Shown: positions 18,412-28,449, counted from the stretch's first letter. The stretch: 45,467 bases of DNA from Porphyromonas bennonis DSM 23058 = JCM 16335 (GCF_000375645.1 NZ_AQWR01000015.1:287-45753); one strand, 5' to 3'. Notes: a model not told the origin generated them from the sequence alone. Program-made: numbers and translations.

Positions 18412-18455
18412 TTGATATTATTCTGATATGATTGGTTTACGATACTAAGCTTGTC

Positions 18456-19172
18456 TCACTTGCTGAGGATCTCGAGATACTTGCGTACCACGGTCTCAAA
18501 TCCCTCATAGAGAGCCTCGCAGATCACAGCATGACCAATAGAGACCTCATCCAGCTCGGGGATATACTTGTGCAGGAGAGCCAGGTTATCGAGACTGAGG
18601 TCGTGACCTGCATTGACTCCGAGTCCCAGCTCCTTGGCCCGTCTCGCACAGGCGACAAAGGGCTGAACCGCCTCTTCCGGATGTGTCGGGTAGAGGTCGG
18701 CATAGGGCTTCGTGTACATCTCCACCCGATCCGCACCCACACTCCGAGCGGCGGCGAGATTATCCAGGTCGGTATCCACAAAGATCGAGGCGCGGATGCC
18801 TGCTCGATGAAGCCGGTCGATGATCTTCTCCAGCTGGTCAAAGTGCGTCTCCACATCCCATCCGGCGCTACTCGTCAGCGCATCCGGTGCATCCGGGACC
18901 AGAGTCACCTGATCGGGACCTACCTGAGTAACGAGACTAAGGAAGTCCTCCGAGGGGTAGCCCTCGATATTGTACTCCGTGTCGATCACCTGCCTCAGCG
19001 CCGGCACGTCGGCGTACTTAATGTGCCGCTCGTCGGGTCGGGGATGGACAGTGATCCCCTGCGCCCCCATCCTCTGGAGGTCCTTAGCCACCTGGATAAT
19101 GTCCGGGCGATTCTCGCCTCGGGCATTCCGGAGGGTGGCGACTTTATTGATATTGACGCTAAATAGAGTCAT
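18456..19172 (-). CDS. pdxJ: Pyridoxine 5'-phosphate synthase
   Basis: PdxJ condenses 1-deoxyxylulose 5-phosphate with 3-amino-2-oxopropyl phosphate to give pyridoxine 5'-phosphate. The 238-residue length is typical of this TIM-barrel enzyme. Key active-site residues are visible: His43 and Arg45 in TVHPRPDERHI, His50, Glu70 in YNIEGYP, and the late histidine in VNAGHDLS. Its substrate DXP comes from dxs and its product goes to pdxH, both in this window. It heads the operon that continues into exbB; a -7 box lies at 19200-19207. Confidence 0.96.
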   Translation of the reverse strand: MTLFSVNINKVATLRNARGENRPDIIQVAKDLQRMGAQGITVHPRPDERHIKYADVPALRQVIDTEYNIEGYPSEDFLSLVTQVGPDQVTLVPDAPDALTSSAGWDVETHFDQLEKIIDRLHRAGIRASIFVDTDLDNLAAARSVGADRVEMYTKPYADLYPTHPEEAVQPFVACARRAKELGLGVNAGHDLSLDNLALLHKYIPELDEVSIGHAVICEALYEGFETVVRKYLEILSK

Positions 19173-19199
19173 GATTACGGTTTATGATTACGATAGACA

Positions 19200-19207
19200 C
19201 AAAGATA
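19200..19207 (-). promoter_or_regulatory. -7 box of the pdxJ operon
   Basis: Read on the minus strand this is TATCTTTG, 27 bases before the pdxJ ATG. It probably drives pdxJ through cysS. Confidence 0.55.
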
Positions 19208-19251
19208 ACACTTTTCCAAGTCAAGTCGCTTGCCAAATCGGATCACGTCAC

Positions 19252-19287
19252 AAAGAGCAGCACCGTAGGGACTACGATGCTGCTCTT
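19252..19287 (-). terminator. Terminator after rplT
   Basis: AAGAGCAGCA at 19253-19262 pairs with TGCTGCTCTT at 19278-19287, and CGTAG/CTACG extends the stem inside. On the minus strand it is followed by TTTGTG. It lies 28 bases past the rplT stop and would end the thrS-infC-rpmI-rplT transcript before the pdxJ promoter. Confidence 0.7.
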
Positions 19288-19314
19288 ATGTGAGTCTATT
19301 ACTGAGACGAAGGA

Positions 19315-19662
19315 TCAGGCCTTAGCCTTATCCACGATCGCCTTGAACGCCTCCTGGTGATTCATCGCCAGGTCAGCGAGGACCTTACGATTGATCTCGA
19401 TACCCTTCTCGTGGAGCATGCCCATGAGCTTAGAGTAGGAGAGCCCCTCCTGACGTGCAGCTGCATTGATACGCTGGATCCAGAGGGCACGGAAGGTGCG
19501 CTTCTTGACCTTACGATCACGGTAAGCGTAGGTAAGACCCTTCTCCCAGGTATTCTTAGCTACCGTCCAGACATTACGACGTGCGCCATAGTAGCCACGG
19601 GTCTGCTTGAGGATTCTCTTGCGCCGCGCCTTGGAGGCGGCATGATTGACTGATCTTGACAT
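19315..19662 (-). CDS. rplT: 50S ribosomal protein L20
   Basis: The 115-residue protein is a typical L20, with a basic N-terminal helix ([18 protein letters not shown]) that binds 23S rRNA and the compact C-terminal domain around [20 protein letters not shown]20 is essential for early 50S assembly and in several bacteria represses its own operon. The 98-base gap to rpmI could hold such a control site, but I do not see a convincing structure. It is the last gene of thrS-infC-rpmI-rplT. Confidence 0.97.
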   Translation of the reverse strand: MSRSVNHAASKARRKRILKQTRGYYGARRNVWTVAKNTWEKGLTYAYRDRKVKKRTFRALWIQRINAAARQEGLSYSKLMGMLHEKGIEINRKVLADLAMNHQEAFKAIVDKAKA

Positions 19663-19760
19663 GATTCTAAAATTTGTGTGGACATAAGCGGCGGATCATT
19701 ACTCTCCGCACTTCTCTGCTCATCATCCTGTTACTAAAATCTTACGTAGTCGAGGCTTAC

Positions 19761-19958
19761 TTATGCAAGTCCAAGCAGTTTCTTGACCCCACGCTCATTG
19801 GACTTATGTACCAGCCCGTTATTGGTGAGATCACGCTTCTGCCTCTTGGACTTACATGCCAGGAGGTGGCTCTTGTAAGCATGCTTACGCTTGATTTTTC
19901 CTGATCCGGTGAGAGAAAATCTCTTCTTAGCACCGCAATTAGTCTTAACCTTAGGCAT
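19761..19958 (-). CDS. rpmI: 50S ribosomal protein L35
   Basis: The 65-residue basic protein starts MPKVKTNCGAKKRFSLTGSG, a clear L35 sequence, and ends ERGVKKLLGLA. It is a component of the large ribosomal subunit. The order infC-rpmI-rplT is the classic arrangement across bacteria. It lies 60 bases after infC. Confidence 0.97.
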   Translation of the reverse strand: MPKVKTNCGAKKRFSLTGSGKIKRKHAYKSHLLACKSKRQKRDLTNNGLVHKSNERGVKKLLGLA

Positions 19959-20018
19959 GACTTGATGGATTATTAATGTATAAATTAGTGATTGCCGCGG
20001 CTCCCGCCGTGGTCGTTA

Positions 20019-20657
20019 TTACGCCTCCTCATCCGGCTTTGCGTCAGAGCCCTCATCAGAGGTGTGATTATTATTGTTACTACGGTCGTCACCCTTCTTC
20101 TTAGCGACTCCCTTCTTGGGAGAGAAGAGCATGCTCATACGCTTGCCCTCTAACTTTGGCAGCTGATCCACTCGAGCATACTCATCGAGATCGTTGGCAA
20201 AGCGAAGGAGGAGCAGCTTCCCTTGATCCTTGAAGACAATGGACCGTCCTCGGAAAAAGACATAAGCACGCACCTTACTGCCCTCCTGCAGGAAGCTGAT
20301 GGCATGGCGGAGTTTGAAGCTGTAGTCATGGTCGTCCGTCTGAGGTCCGAAGCGGATCTCCTTGAGCGTCGTCTTGACCTGGTTGGCCTTCTGCTCCTTA
20401 GCCCTCTTCTTCTGCTGATAGAGAAACTTCTGGTAGTCCAAGATCTTACAGACAGGGGGATCTGCATTGGGCGAAATCTCCACGAGATCCAGCTCCTGCT
20501 GCTGCGCCATACGGCGAGCCTCCTGGATGGTGTAGATCCCTTGCTCCACGTTGTCTCCTACGACACGCACCTCACGAGCACGGATCTGCTCGTTGATACG
20601 GTTGGAGTTATCATCGTCGCGACTTCCGCGACCATTTGGCTGTCTTCTTGCGGACAT
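20019..20657 (-). CDS. infC: Translation initiation factor IF-3
   Basis: The 212-residue factor keeps 30S and 50S subunits apart and monitors initiator tRNA. The N-domain starts at [15 protein letters not shown] and the C-domain carries the conserved [13 protein letters not shown] and FFRGRSIVF stretches. The chain continues beyond the usual end into a polar tail rich in Asn, Asp and Glu (about 190-212). An ATG start at 20657 is available, so no rare start codon is needed here. It lies 109 bases after thrS. Confidence 0.95.
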   Translation of the reverse strand: MSARRQPNGRGSRDDDNSNRINEQIRAREVRVVGDNVEQGIYTIQEARRMAQQQELDLVEISPNADPPVCKILDYQKFLYQQKKRAKEQKANQVKTTLKEIRFGPQTDDHDYSFKLRHAISFLQEGSKVRAYVFFRGRSIVFKDQGKLLLLRFANDLDEYARVDQLPKLEGKRMSMLFSPKKGVAKKKGDDRSNNNNHTSDEGSDAKPDEEA

Positions 20658-20766
20658 TAAGTCTCTTCTTGAGGTCTAAAAAATTTAGTTACGTGACGGT
20701 CATCATCGTCCCCTACCCCTCGCGGGATAAGTATAAAGGACGACTAAACCTGTAGTTATCAGTCTA

Positions 20767-22773
20767 TTATTCCTTATCGTGCTGGTGAGCAAAGGCCTTC
20801 TGAGCCTCATCAGTATGCTCCCACTGATGAGTCTGCTGGTAGATCTCCTGAGCCACAGCGTCGGCAAAGGTACTAATTTTTTCCGTACCCTGTTCGCCCT
20901 CACCCTGTTTACGGATAGAGACTGTACCATCAGTCTCCTCCTTCTCACCTACGATCAGGAGGTAGGGAATGCGCATCAGCTCTGTCTCGCGGATCTTCTT
21001 GCCGAGCTTCTCGTCCCGATCGTCGACCTTGACGCGGATACCCTTCGCCTTCAGCTCATCCTCCACCTTATAGGCGTAGTCGAGATACTTCTCCGACACG
21101 GGGAGGACTGCCACTTGATCCGGACAGAGCCAGAGGGGGAACTTGCCCGCCGTATTCTCGCAGAGGACAGCAACGAAGCGCTCGATAGAGCCGAAGGGAG
21201 CACGGTGCAGCATCACCGGACGGTGTAGCTGACCATCCTCGCCGGTGTACTCGAGCTGGAAGCGCTCCGGGAGATTGTAGTCCACCTGGATGGTACCGAG
21301 CTGCCACTTGCGCCCGATGGCGTCCTTGACCATAAAGTCAAGCTTGGGACCGTAGAAGGCAGCCTCTCCCTCGACCAACTTCGCCTTGACACCGCGGTCC
21401 TTGCAGACCTCGATGATGGCACTCTCGGCCTTCTCCCAGTTCTCGTCCGACCCGATATACTTCTCCCTATTATTAGGATCGCGCAGGGAGATCTGTGCCT
21501 CGAAGGACTTAAACTCCAGGGTCTTGAAGACAATATATATAATGTCCATCACGCGCTCAAACTCCTCCTTGATCTGATCAGGGCGGCAGAAGATATGCGC
21601 ATCATCCTGCGTGAAGCCTCTCACGCGCGTCAGTCCGTGGAGCTCACCGCTCTGCTCGTAGCGATACACGGTACCAAACTCCGCAATCCGCACAGGCAGA
21701 TCTCGGTAGGAGTGAGGCTTGCTCCGGAAGACAATGCAGTGGTGAGGGCAATTCATCGGCTTGAGCATATACTCCTCACCCTCCTGCGGCGTGGTGATGG
21801 GGCGGAAGGAGTCCTTGCCATACTTCGCCCAGTGACCTGAGGTGACGTATAGTTGCTTGCTACCTATATGAGGCGTCATCACCTGCTGGTAGCCATAGGT
21901 CTCCTGGACACGCTCCAGGAAGCGCTGCAGGGTCAGACGAAGCTGTGTACCACGCGGGAGCCAGAGGGGCAGACCGGGTCCCACCTCGCTCGAGAAGGTA
22001 AAGAGTTCCAGCTCCTTACCGATCTTGCGGTGGTCGCGGAGCTTTGCCTCCTCCACCATCTGGAGATACTCGTCGAGCATCTTAGCCTTGGGGAAAGTGA
22101 CACCATAGATACGGGTCAGCATCTGACGATTCTCGTCCCCACGCCAGTAGGCGCCGGCGAGCTTGGTGAGCTTGACCGCCTTGATCAGACCGGTACCGGG
22201 GATATGGGGTCCACGACAGAGATCGACGAAGTTACCACAGGTGTAGGTGCTTATCGTCCCATCCTCGAGGTCCTGGATCAGCTCCACCTTGTAGGGATCC
22301 TTATCCTCCTCAGTCCAGTGGTGGAGGGCGTCCTCCTTGGAGATCTCCTGACGGATCAGTGGCTGATCCTCCTTGGCGAGCTCCATGATACGCTTCTCCA
22401 GCTTAGGCAAGTCGCTCTCCGTCAGGGTGGTGCCGGTCTCCGTCATATCGACATCGTAGTAGTAGCCGTCATCTACAGCGGGACCGATGGCAAATTTCAC
22501 CCCGGGATAGAGCTCCTGCAGTGCCTCGGCGGTGAGGTGTGCCGAGGTGTGCCAGAAGGCATGCTTCCCCTCGTCATCATCCCAGGTGAAGAATTGCACC
22601 CGCGCATCCTCCTCTATGGGACGCATCACATCCCACAGCTTACCATTCACCCTCGCCACGAGGATCTTCTTAGCCAGCTGAGGGCTGATCTCTGCCGCCA
22701 GCTGCTGACTGGTTACCCCCTTGGGGGCCTCCTTCTGAGACCCGTCCGGAAATGTAATTGTGATATTTGCCAT
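20767..22773 (-). CDS. thrS: Threonyl-tRNA synthetase
   Basis: The 668-residue class II synthetase has all four expected parts: an N-terminal TGS domain (about 1-62), the editing domain with zinc-type HTSAH (His75, His79), the catalytic core with [10 protein letters not shown], and the C-terminal anticodon-binding domain that starts near [15 protein letters not shown]. The C-terminal tail is polar ([17 protein letters not shown]). It heads the infC-rpmI-rplT operon from a -7 box at 22821-22828, divergent from gmk. Confidence 0.97.
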   Translation of the reverse strand: MANITITFPDGSQKEAPKGVTSQQLAAEISPQLAKKILVARVNGKLWDVMRPIEEDARVQFFTWDDDEGKHAFWHTSAHLTAEALQELYPGVKFAIGPAVDDGYYYDVDMTETGTTLTESDLPKLEKRIMELAKEDQPLIRQEISKEDALHHWTEEDKDPYKVELIQDLEDGTISTYTCGNFVDLCRGPHIPGTGLIKAVKLTKLAGAYWRGDENRQMLTRIYGVTFPKAKMLDEYLQMVEEAKLRDHRKIGKELELFTFSSEVGPGLPLWLPRGTQLRLTLQRFLERVQETYGYQQVMTPHIGSKQLYVTSGHWAKYGKDSFRPITTPQEGEEYMLKPMNCPHHCIVFRSKPHSYRDLPVRIAEFGTVYRYEQSGELHGLTRVRGFTQDDAHIFCRPDQIKEEFERVMDIIYIVFKTLEFKSFEAQISLRDPNNREKYIGSDENWEKAESAIIEVCKDRGVKAKLVEGEAAFYGPKLDFMVKDAIGRKWQLGTIQVDYNLPERFQLEYTGEDGQLHRPVMLHRAPFGSIERFVAVLCENTAGKFPLWLCPDQVAVLPVSEKYLDYAYKVEDELKAKGIRVKVDDRDEKLGKKIRETELMRIPYLLIVGEKEETDGTVSIRKQGEGEQGTEKISTFADAVAQEIYQQTHQWEHTDEAQKAFAHQHDKE

Positions 22774-22820
22774 GATCTATATGGATTGATCTACTGTCTG
22801 ATTTTACTATCTTTAATAGA

Positions 22821-22828
22821 CAAAGGTA
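22821..22828 (-). promoter_or_regulatory. -7 box of the thrS operon
   Basis: Read on the minus strand this is TACCTTTG, 47 bases before the thrS ATG. The -33 box is unclear. It faces away from the gmk promoter at 23180, with palindrome array 3 between the two. Confidence 0.55.
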
Positions 22829-23020
22829 CAAACTTTTGCCGTAATCCGATCAGGCCGATAAAATCAAGAGACGAGGTCTGAATAAGGAGGATGACGAGAA
22901 ATCCCGCTACTAAAAAAGGTCAAGCACACCCGATCCCGCCAAAGAGTCATAGCCCTATTTTAGGAGCCGGACGAAGACCAGCCACAGACCTGGAAATCAG
23001 CACTCAGCATTCCTCAAAAT

Positions 23021-23102
23021 CTATTACCGATATTAGATTCATCTATTACCGGTAATAGTGTCGACTAATACCGACTATAGTGATCACTAATACCGGTATT
23101 AG
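23021..23102. repeat. 22-bp palindrome array 3 (four units)
   Basis: Units start at 23021, 23043, 23065 and 23087, an exact 22-bp period. They read CTATTACCGATATTAG, CTATTACCGGTAATAG, CTAATACCGACTATAG and CTAATACCGGTATTAG, with spacers ATTCAT, TGTCGA and TGATCA. The array lies in the divergent region between the thrS and gmk promoters, about 78 bases before the gmk -7 box. Confidence 0.95.
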
Positions 23103-23179
23103 TTTAGGGCTTCTTCTCGTGACCTGATTTGCCGGCGCCGGAAGAGGGATATAAAAAAGGGGAGACGGCAAAAAGTTGG

Positions 23180-23187
23180 TACCTTTG
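23180..23187 (+). promoter_or_regulatory. -7 box of gmk-nadD
   Basis: TACCTTTG matches TAnnTTTG and lies 39 bases before the gmk ATG at 23227. No TTG stands at the ideal -33 distance. Confidence 0.55.
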
Positions 23188-23226
23188 ACTTGAGATAGAT
23201 AGTACCATTCACTTTTGACTCCCCAC

Positions 23227-23802
23227 ATGCAAGGCAAGCTAATCATTTTCTCCGCCCCCAGCGGCTCGGGTAAGAGCACGATCATCAATAAGCTTATGAG
23301 CGAGTATGGCCTCCGGGGCCGCTTCTCCATCTCTGCCACCTCGCGCAAGCCGCGCGGTAGCGAGCAGGATGGTGTCGAGTACTACTTCCTCACGGAGGAG
23401 GACTTCAGGAGGCGGATCAGTGAGGGGGACTTCCTGGAGTACGAGGAGGTCTATCCGGGATGCTTCTATGGGACACTTCGGAGCGAGGTGGACAGGACGC
23501 TGGCTCAGGGGGAGAATGTGATCCTCGACATCGACGTGCAGGGTGGACTCAATGTCAAGAAGATCTATGGCGACAGAGCGCTGACGCTCTTCATCCAGCC
23601 GCCGAGCATTGAGCGTCTGCGGGAGCGACTGGAGCGAAGGGGGACAGATGCCCCTGAGGTGATTGAGCGGAGGCTCGCTAAGGCGGAGACAGAGCTCTCC
23701 TTTGCTCATAGGTACGATGCGGTCGTCGTGAATGACGACCTCGAGGAGGCGTGTCGCGACGCAGCTCGTGTCATCGAGGACTTCCTCTCTACAGATGTGT
23801 GA
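23227..23802 (+). CDS. gmk: Guanylate kinase
   Basis: The 191-residue kinase phosphorylates GMP to GDP. The P-loop SGSGKS is at residues 12-17. The GMP-binding region has SRKPRGSEQDGVEYYF and EYEEVYPGCFYGT, and the lid has RLRERLERRG. The ATG at 23227 is preferred because it puts the P-loop at the usual distance from the start; an in-frame TTG at 23215 is less likely. nadD follows after three bases. Confidence 0.96.
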   Translation: MQGKLIIFSAPSGSGKSTIINKLMSEYGLRGRFSISATSRKPRGSEQDGVEYYFLTEEDFRRRISEGDFLEYEEVYPGCFYGTLRSEVDRTLAQGENVILDIDVQGGLNVKKIYGDRALTLFIQPPSIERLRERLERRGTDAPEVIERRLAKAETELSFAHRYDAVVVNDDLEEACRDAARVIEDFLSTDV

Positions 23803-23805
23803 CAG

Positions 23806-24426
23806 ATGCGCGAGATACTCTTCTACCCCGGCTCCTACAGCCCTCTGCACATAGGCCACCTCTGCCTCGCCAATTACATCATCGAGCAGATGCGCGACCG
23901 CTTCGATGAGCTGTGGTTTTCGCTCACGCCGAGCAACCCCTTCAAGGAGGACAATCTGCTGCTGCCGGACGACTTCAGGCGGCGCTGGGCGGAGAGCCTC
24001 CTGCGAGAGCACCCTAAGATCCACCTGAGCCTCGATGAGTGGGAGCTGCCGCAGCCCAATTACACCCTCCGGACCATGCAGTACCTCCATGAGAAGTACC
24101 CGGACAGCCACTTTACCCTCCTGATGGGGCTCGACAGCCTGCTCTGGCTCCATAAGTGGTACCATAGCGATGAGCTGACCCAGACGACCGACATACTGGT
24201 CTATCCGCGGCCGGGATACCATCTGCCGGAGGACTTCGAGATGCCGGCGAGGACGCGGGTGATCGACGATGTGCCGACGTACGAGGTCTCCTCGACAGAC
24301 ATCAGAGAGCGTCTCGAGGAGGGGAAGGATCTCCCCTATCTCCTCGCCACCTCTATCGATGACCCGCTCTACCGGGAGTTACTGGAGCTGATCCGCACCT
24401 CCGGGCATAGAACCGGGGCGGAGTAA
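23806..24426 (+). CDS. nadD: Nicotinate-nucleotide adenylyltransferase
   Basis: NadD makes deamido-NAD from nicotinate mononucleotide and ATP. The 206-residue protein has the nucleotidyltransferase signature YPGSYSPLHIGHL (His15, His18) and the C-terminal SSTDIRERL motif that binds ATP phosphates. It is three bases after gmk, so the pair is cotranscribed. It ends three bases from the convergent aroC stop codon. With nnr it gives two nicotinamide-nucleotide genes in the window, though in separate operons. Confidence 0.95.
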   Translation: MREILFYPGSYSPLHIGHLCLANYIIEQMRDRFDELWFSLTPSNPFKEDNLLLPDDFRRRWAESLLREHPKIHLSLDEWELPQPNYTLRTMQYLHEKYPDSHFTLLMGLDSLLWLHKWYHSDELTQTTDILVYPRPGYHLPEDFEMPARTRVIDDVPTYEVSSTDIRERLEEGKDLPYLLATSIDDPLYRELLELIRTSGHRTGAE

Positions 24427-24429
24427 GCC

Positions 24430-25518
24430 CTACGACAACGGCCTCACCCCACGGAGGAGCAGGTAGTGGTCCACGAGGACCAGTGCCGTCATGGCGTCGA
24501 CGACCGGCAGCACGCGGGGGAAGACGGAGCAGTCGTGGCGACCGGATATGGTGAGATCGGTGGGGTGACCGTCGGTGTCGACGGTGGACTGAGGGCGAGC
24601 AATGGAGGCTATGGGCTTGAAGGCGGTTCGGAATCGGATCACTTCCCCATTGGAGATGCCACCCTGGATGCCTCCTGAGTGATTGGTGGAGGTTCGTATT
24701 TCTCCCTTTTCATTCGTAACAAAAGGGTCATTGACCTCCGACCCCATCATCTCGGCGAGAGCAAAGCCGTCCCCGAGCTCGAAGCCCTTGGCAGCATTGA
24801 TACTCATCAACGCTGACGCCAGGCCGGCAGAGAGCTTGTCGTAGAGCGGATCGCCCCACCCTGCCGGCACACCCCGCACCACAGTCGTGACCACACCACC
24901 GAGGGAGTCGCCCGCGGCACGCGCCTGACGGATCAGCTCCTTCATCTGCTGCTCTATCGCCGGATCTGGACAGCCGTAGTCCGATGCCTCCACATCGGCA
25001 CATTTTATCTCATCTAAGTAGTTGTCAGGCAACCCCACGCCACCAAGTCGTGAGGTGTAGGAGACAATCTCCAGCCCCACCTCCTCCCGGAGGATCTGGC
25101 GGGCAATTGCTCCGCCCACGACGCGAACGGCTGTCTCGCGGGCTGATGCCCTGCCGCCGCCTCGCCAGTCCCGGATGCCATACCTCTTGGTATAGGTATA
25201 GTCTGCGTGGGAGGGGCGAAAGACGTCCCTGAGCCGGTCGTAGTCGGAGCTACGGTGCTGCTCATTGGGGATCACGAAGGCAAGAGGCGTACCGGTAGTG
25301 ATGCCGTCCAAGAGACCGGAGACAAAGTCGACCCGGTCACTCTCCCGCCGTGCGGTCGATCCCTCTGTGACTCCGCCACGCCTGCGGGCAAGCTGATGCG
25401 CCACCTCATCGCAATTGACTCTGAGACCGGCAGGGCAGCTATCGATGACCCCTCCGATATAGGGGCCATGCGACTCGCCAAAGGTAGTGAGGCGAAAGAG
25501 CTTGCCGTGGGTATTCAT
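24430..25518 (-). CDS. aroC: Chorismate synthase
   Basis: AroC makes chorismate from EPSP, the last step of the shikimate pathway, and needs reduced FMN. The 362-residue enzyme has the signature TTFGESHG near the N-terminus (His17), then RRGGVTEGSTARRESD, the GGGRASARETAVRVVGGA stretch and the C-terminal SGRHDCSVFPRVLPVVDAMT. It is the last gene of the rnr-ruvB-flippase-DUF389-aroC run, seven bases after the DUF389 gene. Confidence 0.97.
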   Translation of the reverse strand: MNTHGKLFRLTTFGESHGPYIGGVIDSCPAGLRVNCDEVAHQLARRRGGVTEGSTARRESDRVDFVSGLLDGITTGTPLAFVIPNEQHRSSDYDRLRDVFRPSHADYTYTKRYGIRDWRGGGRASARETAVRVVGGAIARQILREEVGLEIVSYTSRLGGVGLPDNYLDEIKCADVEASDYGCPDPAIEQQMKELIRQARAAGDSLGGVVTTVVRGVPAGWGDPLYDKLSAGLASALMSINAAKGFELGDGFALAEMMGSEVNDPFVTNEKGEIRTSTNHSGGIQGGISNGEVIRFRTAFKPIASIARPQSTVDTDGHPTDLTISGRHDCSVFPRVLPVVDAMTALVLVDHYLLLRGVRPLS

Positions 25519-25525
25519 ACCACCA

Positions 25526-26959
25526 CTACTTCATCTTGGCAGACGTGAGGATGTCGACCCTTGACCTGGGGATCCGAATGGCCACCCAGCGACGTATGGT
25601 CTGCTCTCTCTCCTCGGTGAGCTTGCTGGAGGGCGTATAGATCCGGACAAGGAATGTCGTGTCCGGGCTATTGACCTCAAGTGAGTCCTGATTGTAGGTG
25701 ATCACGTCGCCAAACTCCAGCTGACTCACCTCAGGGAAGAGCGCCTTCATATCGACGGCAAGTCGCTGCGACTCCTCTCCGATAATGGCATACTGGGAGA
25801 GCAGTCTCTGCAGTGAGTCGATCTGGTAGTGCTGGTAGGCAACGAGGTCAGCGGTTCCACGTCCGCCATCGCCCCTGTAGACGTCATCGAGGATCGAGGA
25901 TCGGAGGCGCTGTACGTTTTGCCGGTCGTAGTTTTGCTGGATCATCAGGGCGGTCTTGTGGAGGCCATAGCCATCGAGCTTCGCATCCAGCACCTTCTCC
26001 TCCTCCTCGGTGATCTCCGAGCCGAGTACATTCACGGTCATGAAGGTGGAGTCTCCATGCTTGTAGGAGTCGTAGGAGAGCACATAGCGGTCATCACCGG
26101 TGATCTCAGAGCGGATGAAGTTTCGCTCCGCCTGCTCCTTGACTGTGGTCTGTACCATCTGCCATGCCAGATAAATACTGGGCAGGAGTGTGCAGATGAC
26201 GATGACGGCAACGGCGCGATTGAGCAGCCGCCCCCGCTTCTTGTCGACATAGGTGACCCGCGGGTAGTCAAGCGCACGTACCGTTATGTAAGTGGCGAGC
26301 CCGATGAATACTGCGTTGATGATGTAGAGGTAGAAGGCACCGATGAAGTAGTGGAGATTCATCGTCGCGATGCCATATCCTGCAGTACAGAGCGGTGGCA
26401 TGAGGGCGGTGGCAATGGCGACACCGGGGATCACATTCCCCTTATTCTTACTGGCACCGGCCGTGATGCCTGCCAGACCGCCGAAGGAGGCGATCAGCAC
26501 GTCGTAGAAGGTCGGCTGTGTGCGGGCGAGGAGCTCCGAAGTGATAGTCTCCACCGGTGAGAGGAGGAAGTAGACTGTAGCGGTGGTGATGCCGATGAGG
26601 GTCATCATACCGAGGTTCTTGAGACTACGCTTGACCAGCTTGAAGTCGGTGATCCCAAGCCCGAGACCGAAGCCGAGGATAGGACCCATGAGTGGGGAGA
26701 TGAGCATCGCACCGATGATAACGGCGGTGGAGTTCATATTCAGTCCCAGCGACGCGATGAAGATCGCGCAGATCAGGATCCACATCTTCGGACCCTTGAA
26801 GTCGACATCGGCAGCAATCGACTCGATGGTCTTCAGCTCATTTTCCTTGTCGAGACCGAGGTCAAAGTACTCCTTAAGGAAGCCGATGAAGCCTTCGTTC
26901 TTCTTTACCTGAGGCTGTTCTGCATCTTCGGGCTTGGGATTGGATGGTTGGGTACTCAT
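25526..26959 (-). CDS. DUF389 domain-containing membrane protein
   Basis: The 477-residue protein has six or so membrane helices in residues 60-265, including the family hallmark block NMNSTAVIIGAMLISPLMGP and a TAGASKNKGNVIPGVAIATALMPP-like stretch at about 165-188. These define DUF389. A long soluble C-terminal region (about 290-477) probably lies outside the membrane. The function of the family is unknown. It overlaps the upstream flippase gene by four bases (ATGA), which suggests translational coupling. Confidence 0.9.
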   Translation of the reverse strand: MSTQPSNPKPEDAEQPQVKKNEGFIGFLKEYFDLGLDKENELKTIESIAADVDFKGPKMWILICAIFIASLGLNMNSTAVIIGAMLISPLMGPILGFGLGLGITDFKLVKRSLKNLGMMTLIGITTATVYFLLSPVETITSELLARTQPTFYDVLIASFGGLAGITAGASKNKGNVIPGVAIATALMPPLCTAGYGIATMNLHYFIGAFYLYIINAVFIGLATYITVRALDYPRVTYVDKKRGRLLNRAVAVIVICTLLPSIYLAWQMVQTTVKEQAERNFIRSEITGDDRYVLSYDSYKHGDSTFMTVNVLGSEITEEEEKVLDAKLDGYGLHKTALMIQQNYDRQNVQRLRSSILDDVYRGDGGRGTADLVAYQHYQIDSLQRLLSQYAIIGEESQRLAVDMKALFPEVSQLEFGDVITYNQDSLEVNSPDTTFLVRIYTPSSKLTEEREQTIRRWVAIRIPRSRVDILTSAKMK

Positions 26960-28443
26960 TTTCTATAATGACGCAAAAGAGTAAATACAGGAGTAAAGAA
27001 ATAGCCTGCAAGACCGATGTAGATCAGCAGGAGAAGCGTACGGAGTACAAGCGTGAGCGCCAAGCTCTCGGGGTGGATCTGCATCCCACCGAAGTAGAAG
27101 AGTGCTCCCAGCGCCAGGATCCCCAGATCCGACCGTGTCCGGTATGCTATCGGATGGTGACGCTGCCCGAGGACGTAGGAGAGGAGGAGCATGACGAGGT
27201 TGCAGCTGACGGCGGCCCAGGCACAGGCTATGAAGCCGTAGCGTGGCACGCCCAGCGTGATGATTGTCAGAGTGACGACGAGACCGATCACGGCAAAGAG
27301 CGCCCCGTAGTAGGTCCGATCCGTCACCTTATACCAGACAGAGAGGTTGTAGTAGATCCCAAAGAGGATCTCGCTAAACATCATCCACGGCACGATCACC
27401 AGTCCGGAGTAATAGTCGGGACGGACGATGACCTTGAAGACATCGATCCAGTACATCACTCCGACGAAGATCACCGAGGCGAAGAGGATGAAGTAGGTCA
27501 TCGCCATCGTATACGCCTGACCGGCGTCCCGAGACTTCATCTTGCTAAAGACGAAGGGGTCGTAAGCGAAGCGGAACGCCTGCAGGAACATCACCATGAT
27601 GACCGAGATCTTGAGGTTTCCGCCAAAGATCCCGAGCGCCGTCATCCCCTCGCCGTGGTCGGCATAGAGGTAGGGGATCAGCACCTGACCGGCCATCTTA
27701 TTGAAGTCGCCCGCCAGACCGAGCAACACCAGCGGACCGCAGTATCGCGCCAGCCTCGGCAGAAGCTCTCGGTCGAAGCCTTTGATCCCGTACCTGAAAA
27801 GCGGCAGCATCATCAGTGCCTCGATGCCGGAGGCGAGGAGGTTGGAGATGAAGATATACCCTACTCCCATGCCGGGTCGGTAGAGCCAGCCGGGTAGAGC
27901 GTACCCCGCCGCCTCGAGTCTCGGACAGACGATGAGGAAGAAGAGGTTGAAGAAGATATTCAGCCCGATGAAGAGGAACTTGTAGAAAGCAAAGCGCCAG
28001 GGCTTATGCTGATAACGCAGGTAGGCAAAGGGGAGCGACATCAGGGCATCCAGCGCCACGATGACGACAAACATCCCCACGTACTCCGGGTGAAGGGGAT
28101 ACTTCAGGAAGTCCGCTATTGCCTGCGTCTGAGTAAGCCCGACGAGGAGGAAGATCAGCACCGGGACAGACAGCACCTTTAGGCAGGTGGCGTAGACCTG
28201 CTGCGGCTTATCGGAGGTATTGATGAAGCGAAAGAGCCCCGTCTCCAGCCCAAGCGTCAGTACCACGAGTATCACACTGACCCAAGCATAGAGATTGGTC
28301 ACTATGCCATACTCCGCCGAGGTTGCCAGCACCCGGATGTAGAGGGGTGCCAGGAGCCAATTGAGAAACTTGCTGACGATATTCGTAAGGCCATAGACCA
28401 CCGTGTCCTTGGCCAGACTCTTCATGCCGCCGCCCTGTGCCAT
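26956..28443 (-). CDS. Polysaccharide biosynthesis flippase-like protein (MATE/Wzx superfamily)
   Basis: The 495-residue integral membrane protein has about fourteen hydrophobic helices and no signal peptide beyond the first helix. It has the oligosaccharide-flippase look: a charged start (MKSLAKDTVVYGLTNIVSKFLNWLL-like, residues 7-31), then repeated amphipathic helices. It most likely moves lipid-linked sugars across the inner membrane, but no glycosyltransferases are nearby to name a substrate. MurJ-like activity is a less likely alternative. It is six bases after ruvB and overlaps the DUF389 gene by four bases. Confidence 0.85.
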   Translation of the reverse strand: MAQGGGMKSLAKDTVVYGLTNIVSKFLNWLLAPLYIRVLATSAEYGIVTNLYAWVSVILVVLTLGLETGLFRFINTSDKPQQVYATCLKVLSVPVLIFLLVGLTQTQAIADFLKYPLHPEYVGMFVVIVALDALMSLPFAYLRYQHKPWRFAFYKFLFIGLNIFFNLFFLIVCPRLEAAGYALPGWLYRPGMGVGYIFISNLLASGIEALMMLPLFRYGIKGFDRELLPRLARYCGPLVLLGLAGDFNKMAGQVLIPYLYADHGEGMTALGIFGGNLKISVIMVMFLQAFRFAYDPFVFSKMKSRDAGQAYTMAMTYFILFASVIFVGVMYWIDVFKVIVRPDYYSGLVIVPWMMFSEILFGIYYNLSVWYKVTDRTYYGALFAVIGLVVTLTIITLGVPRYGFIACAWAAVSCNLVMLLLSYVLGQRHHPIAYRTRSDLGILALGALFYFGGMQIHPESLALTLVLRTLLLLIYIGLAGYFFTPVFTLLRHYRK

Positions 28444-28449
28444 AAGTCC

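Noticed and set aside
21853-22881. 342-codon open frame opposite thrS
   Set aside because: It is antisense to a complete, conserved thrS and is Leu/His-rich without recognisable motifs.
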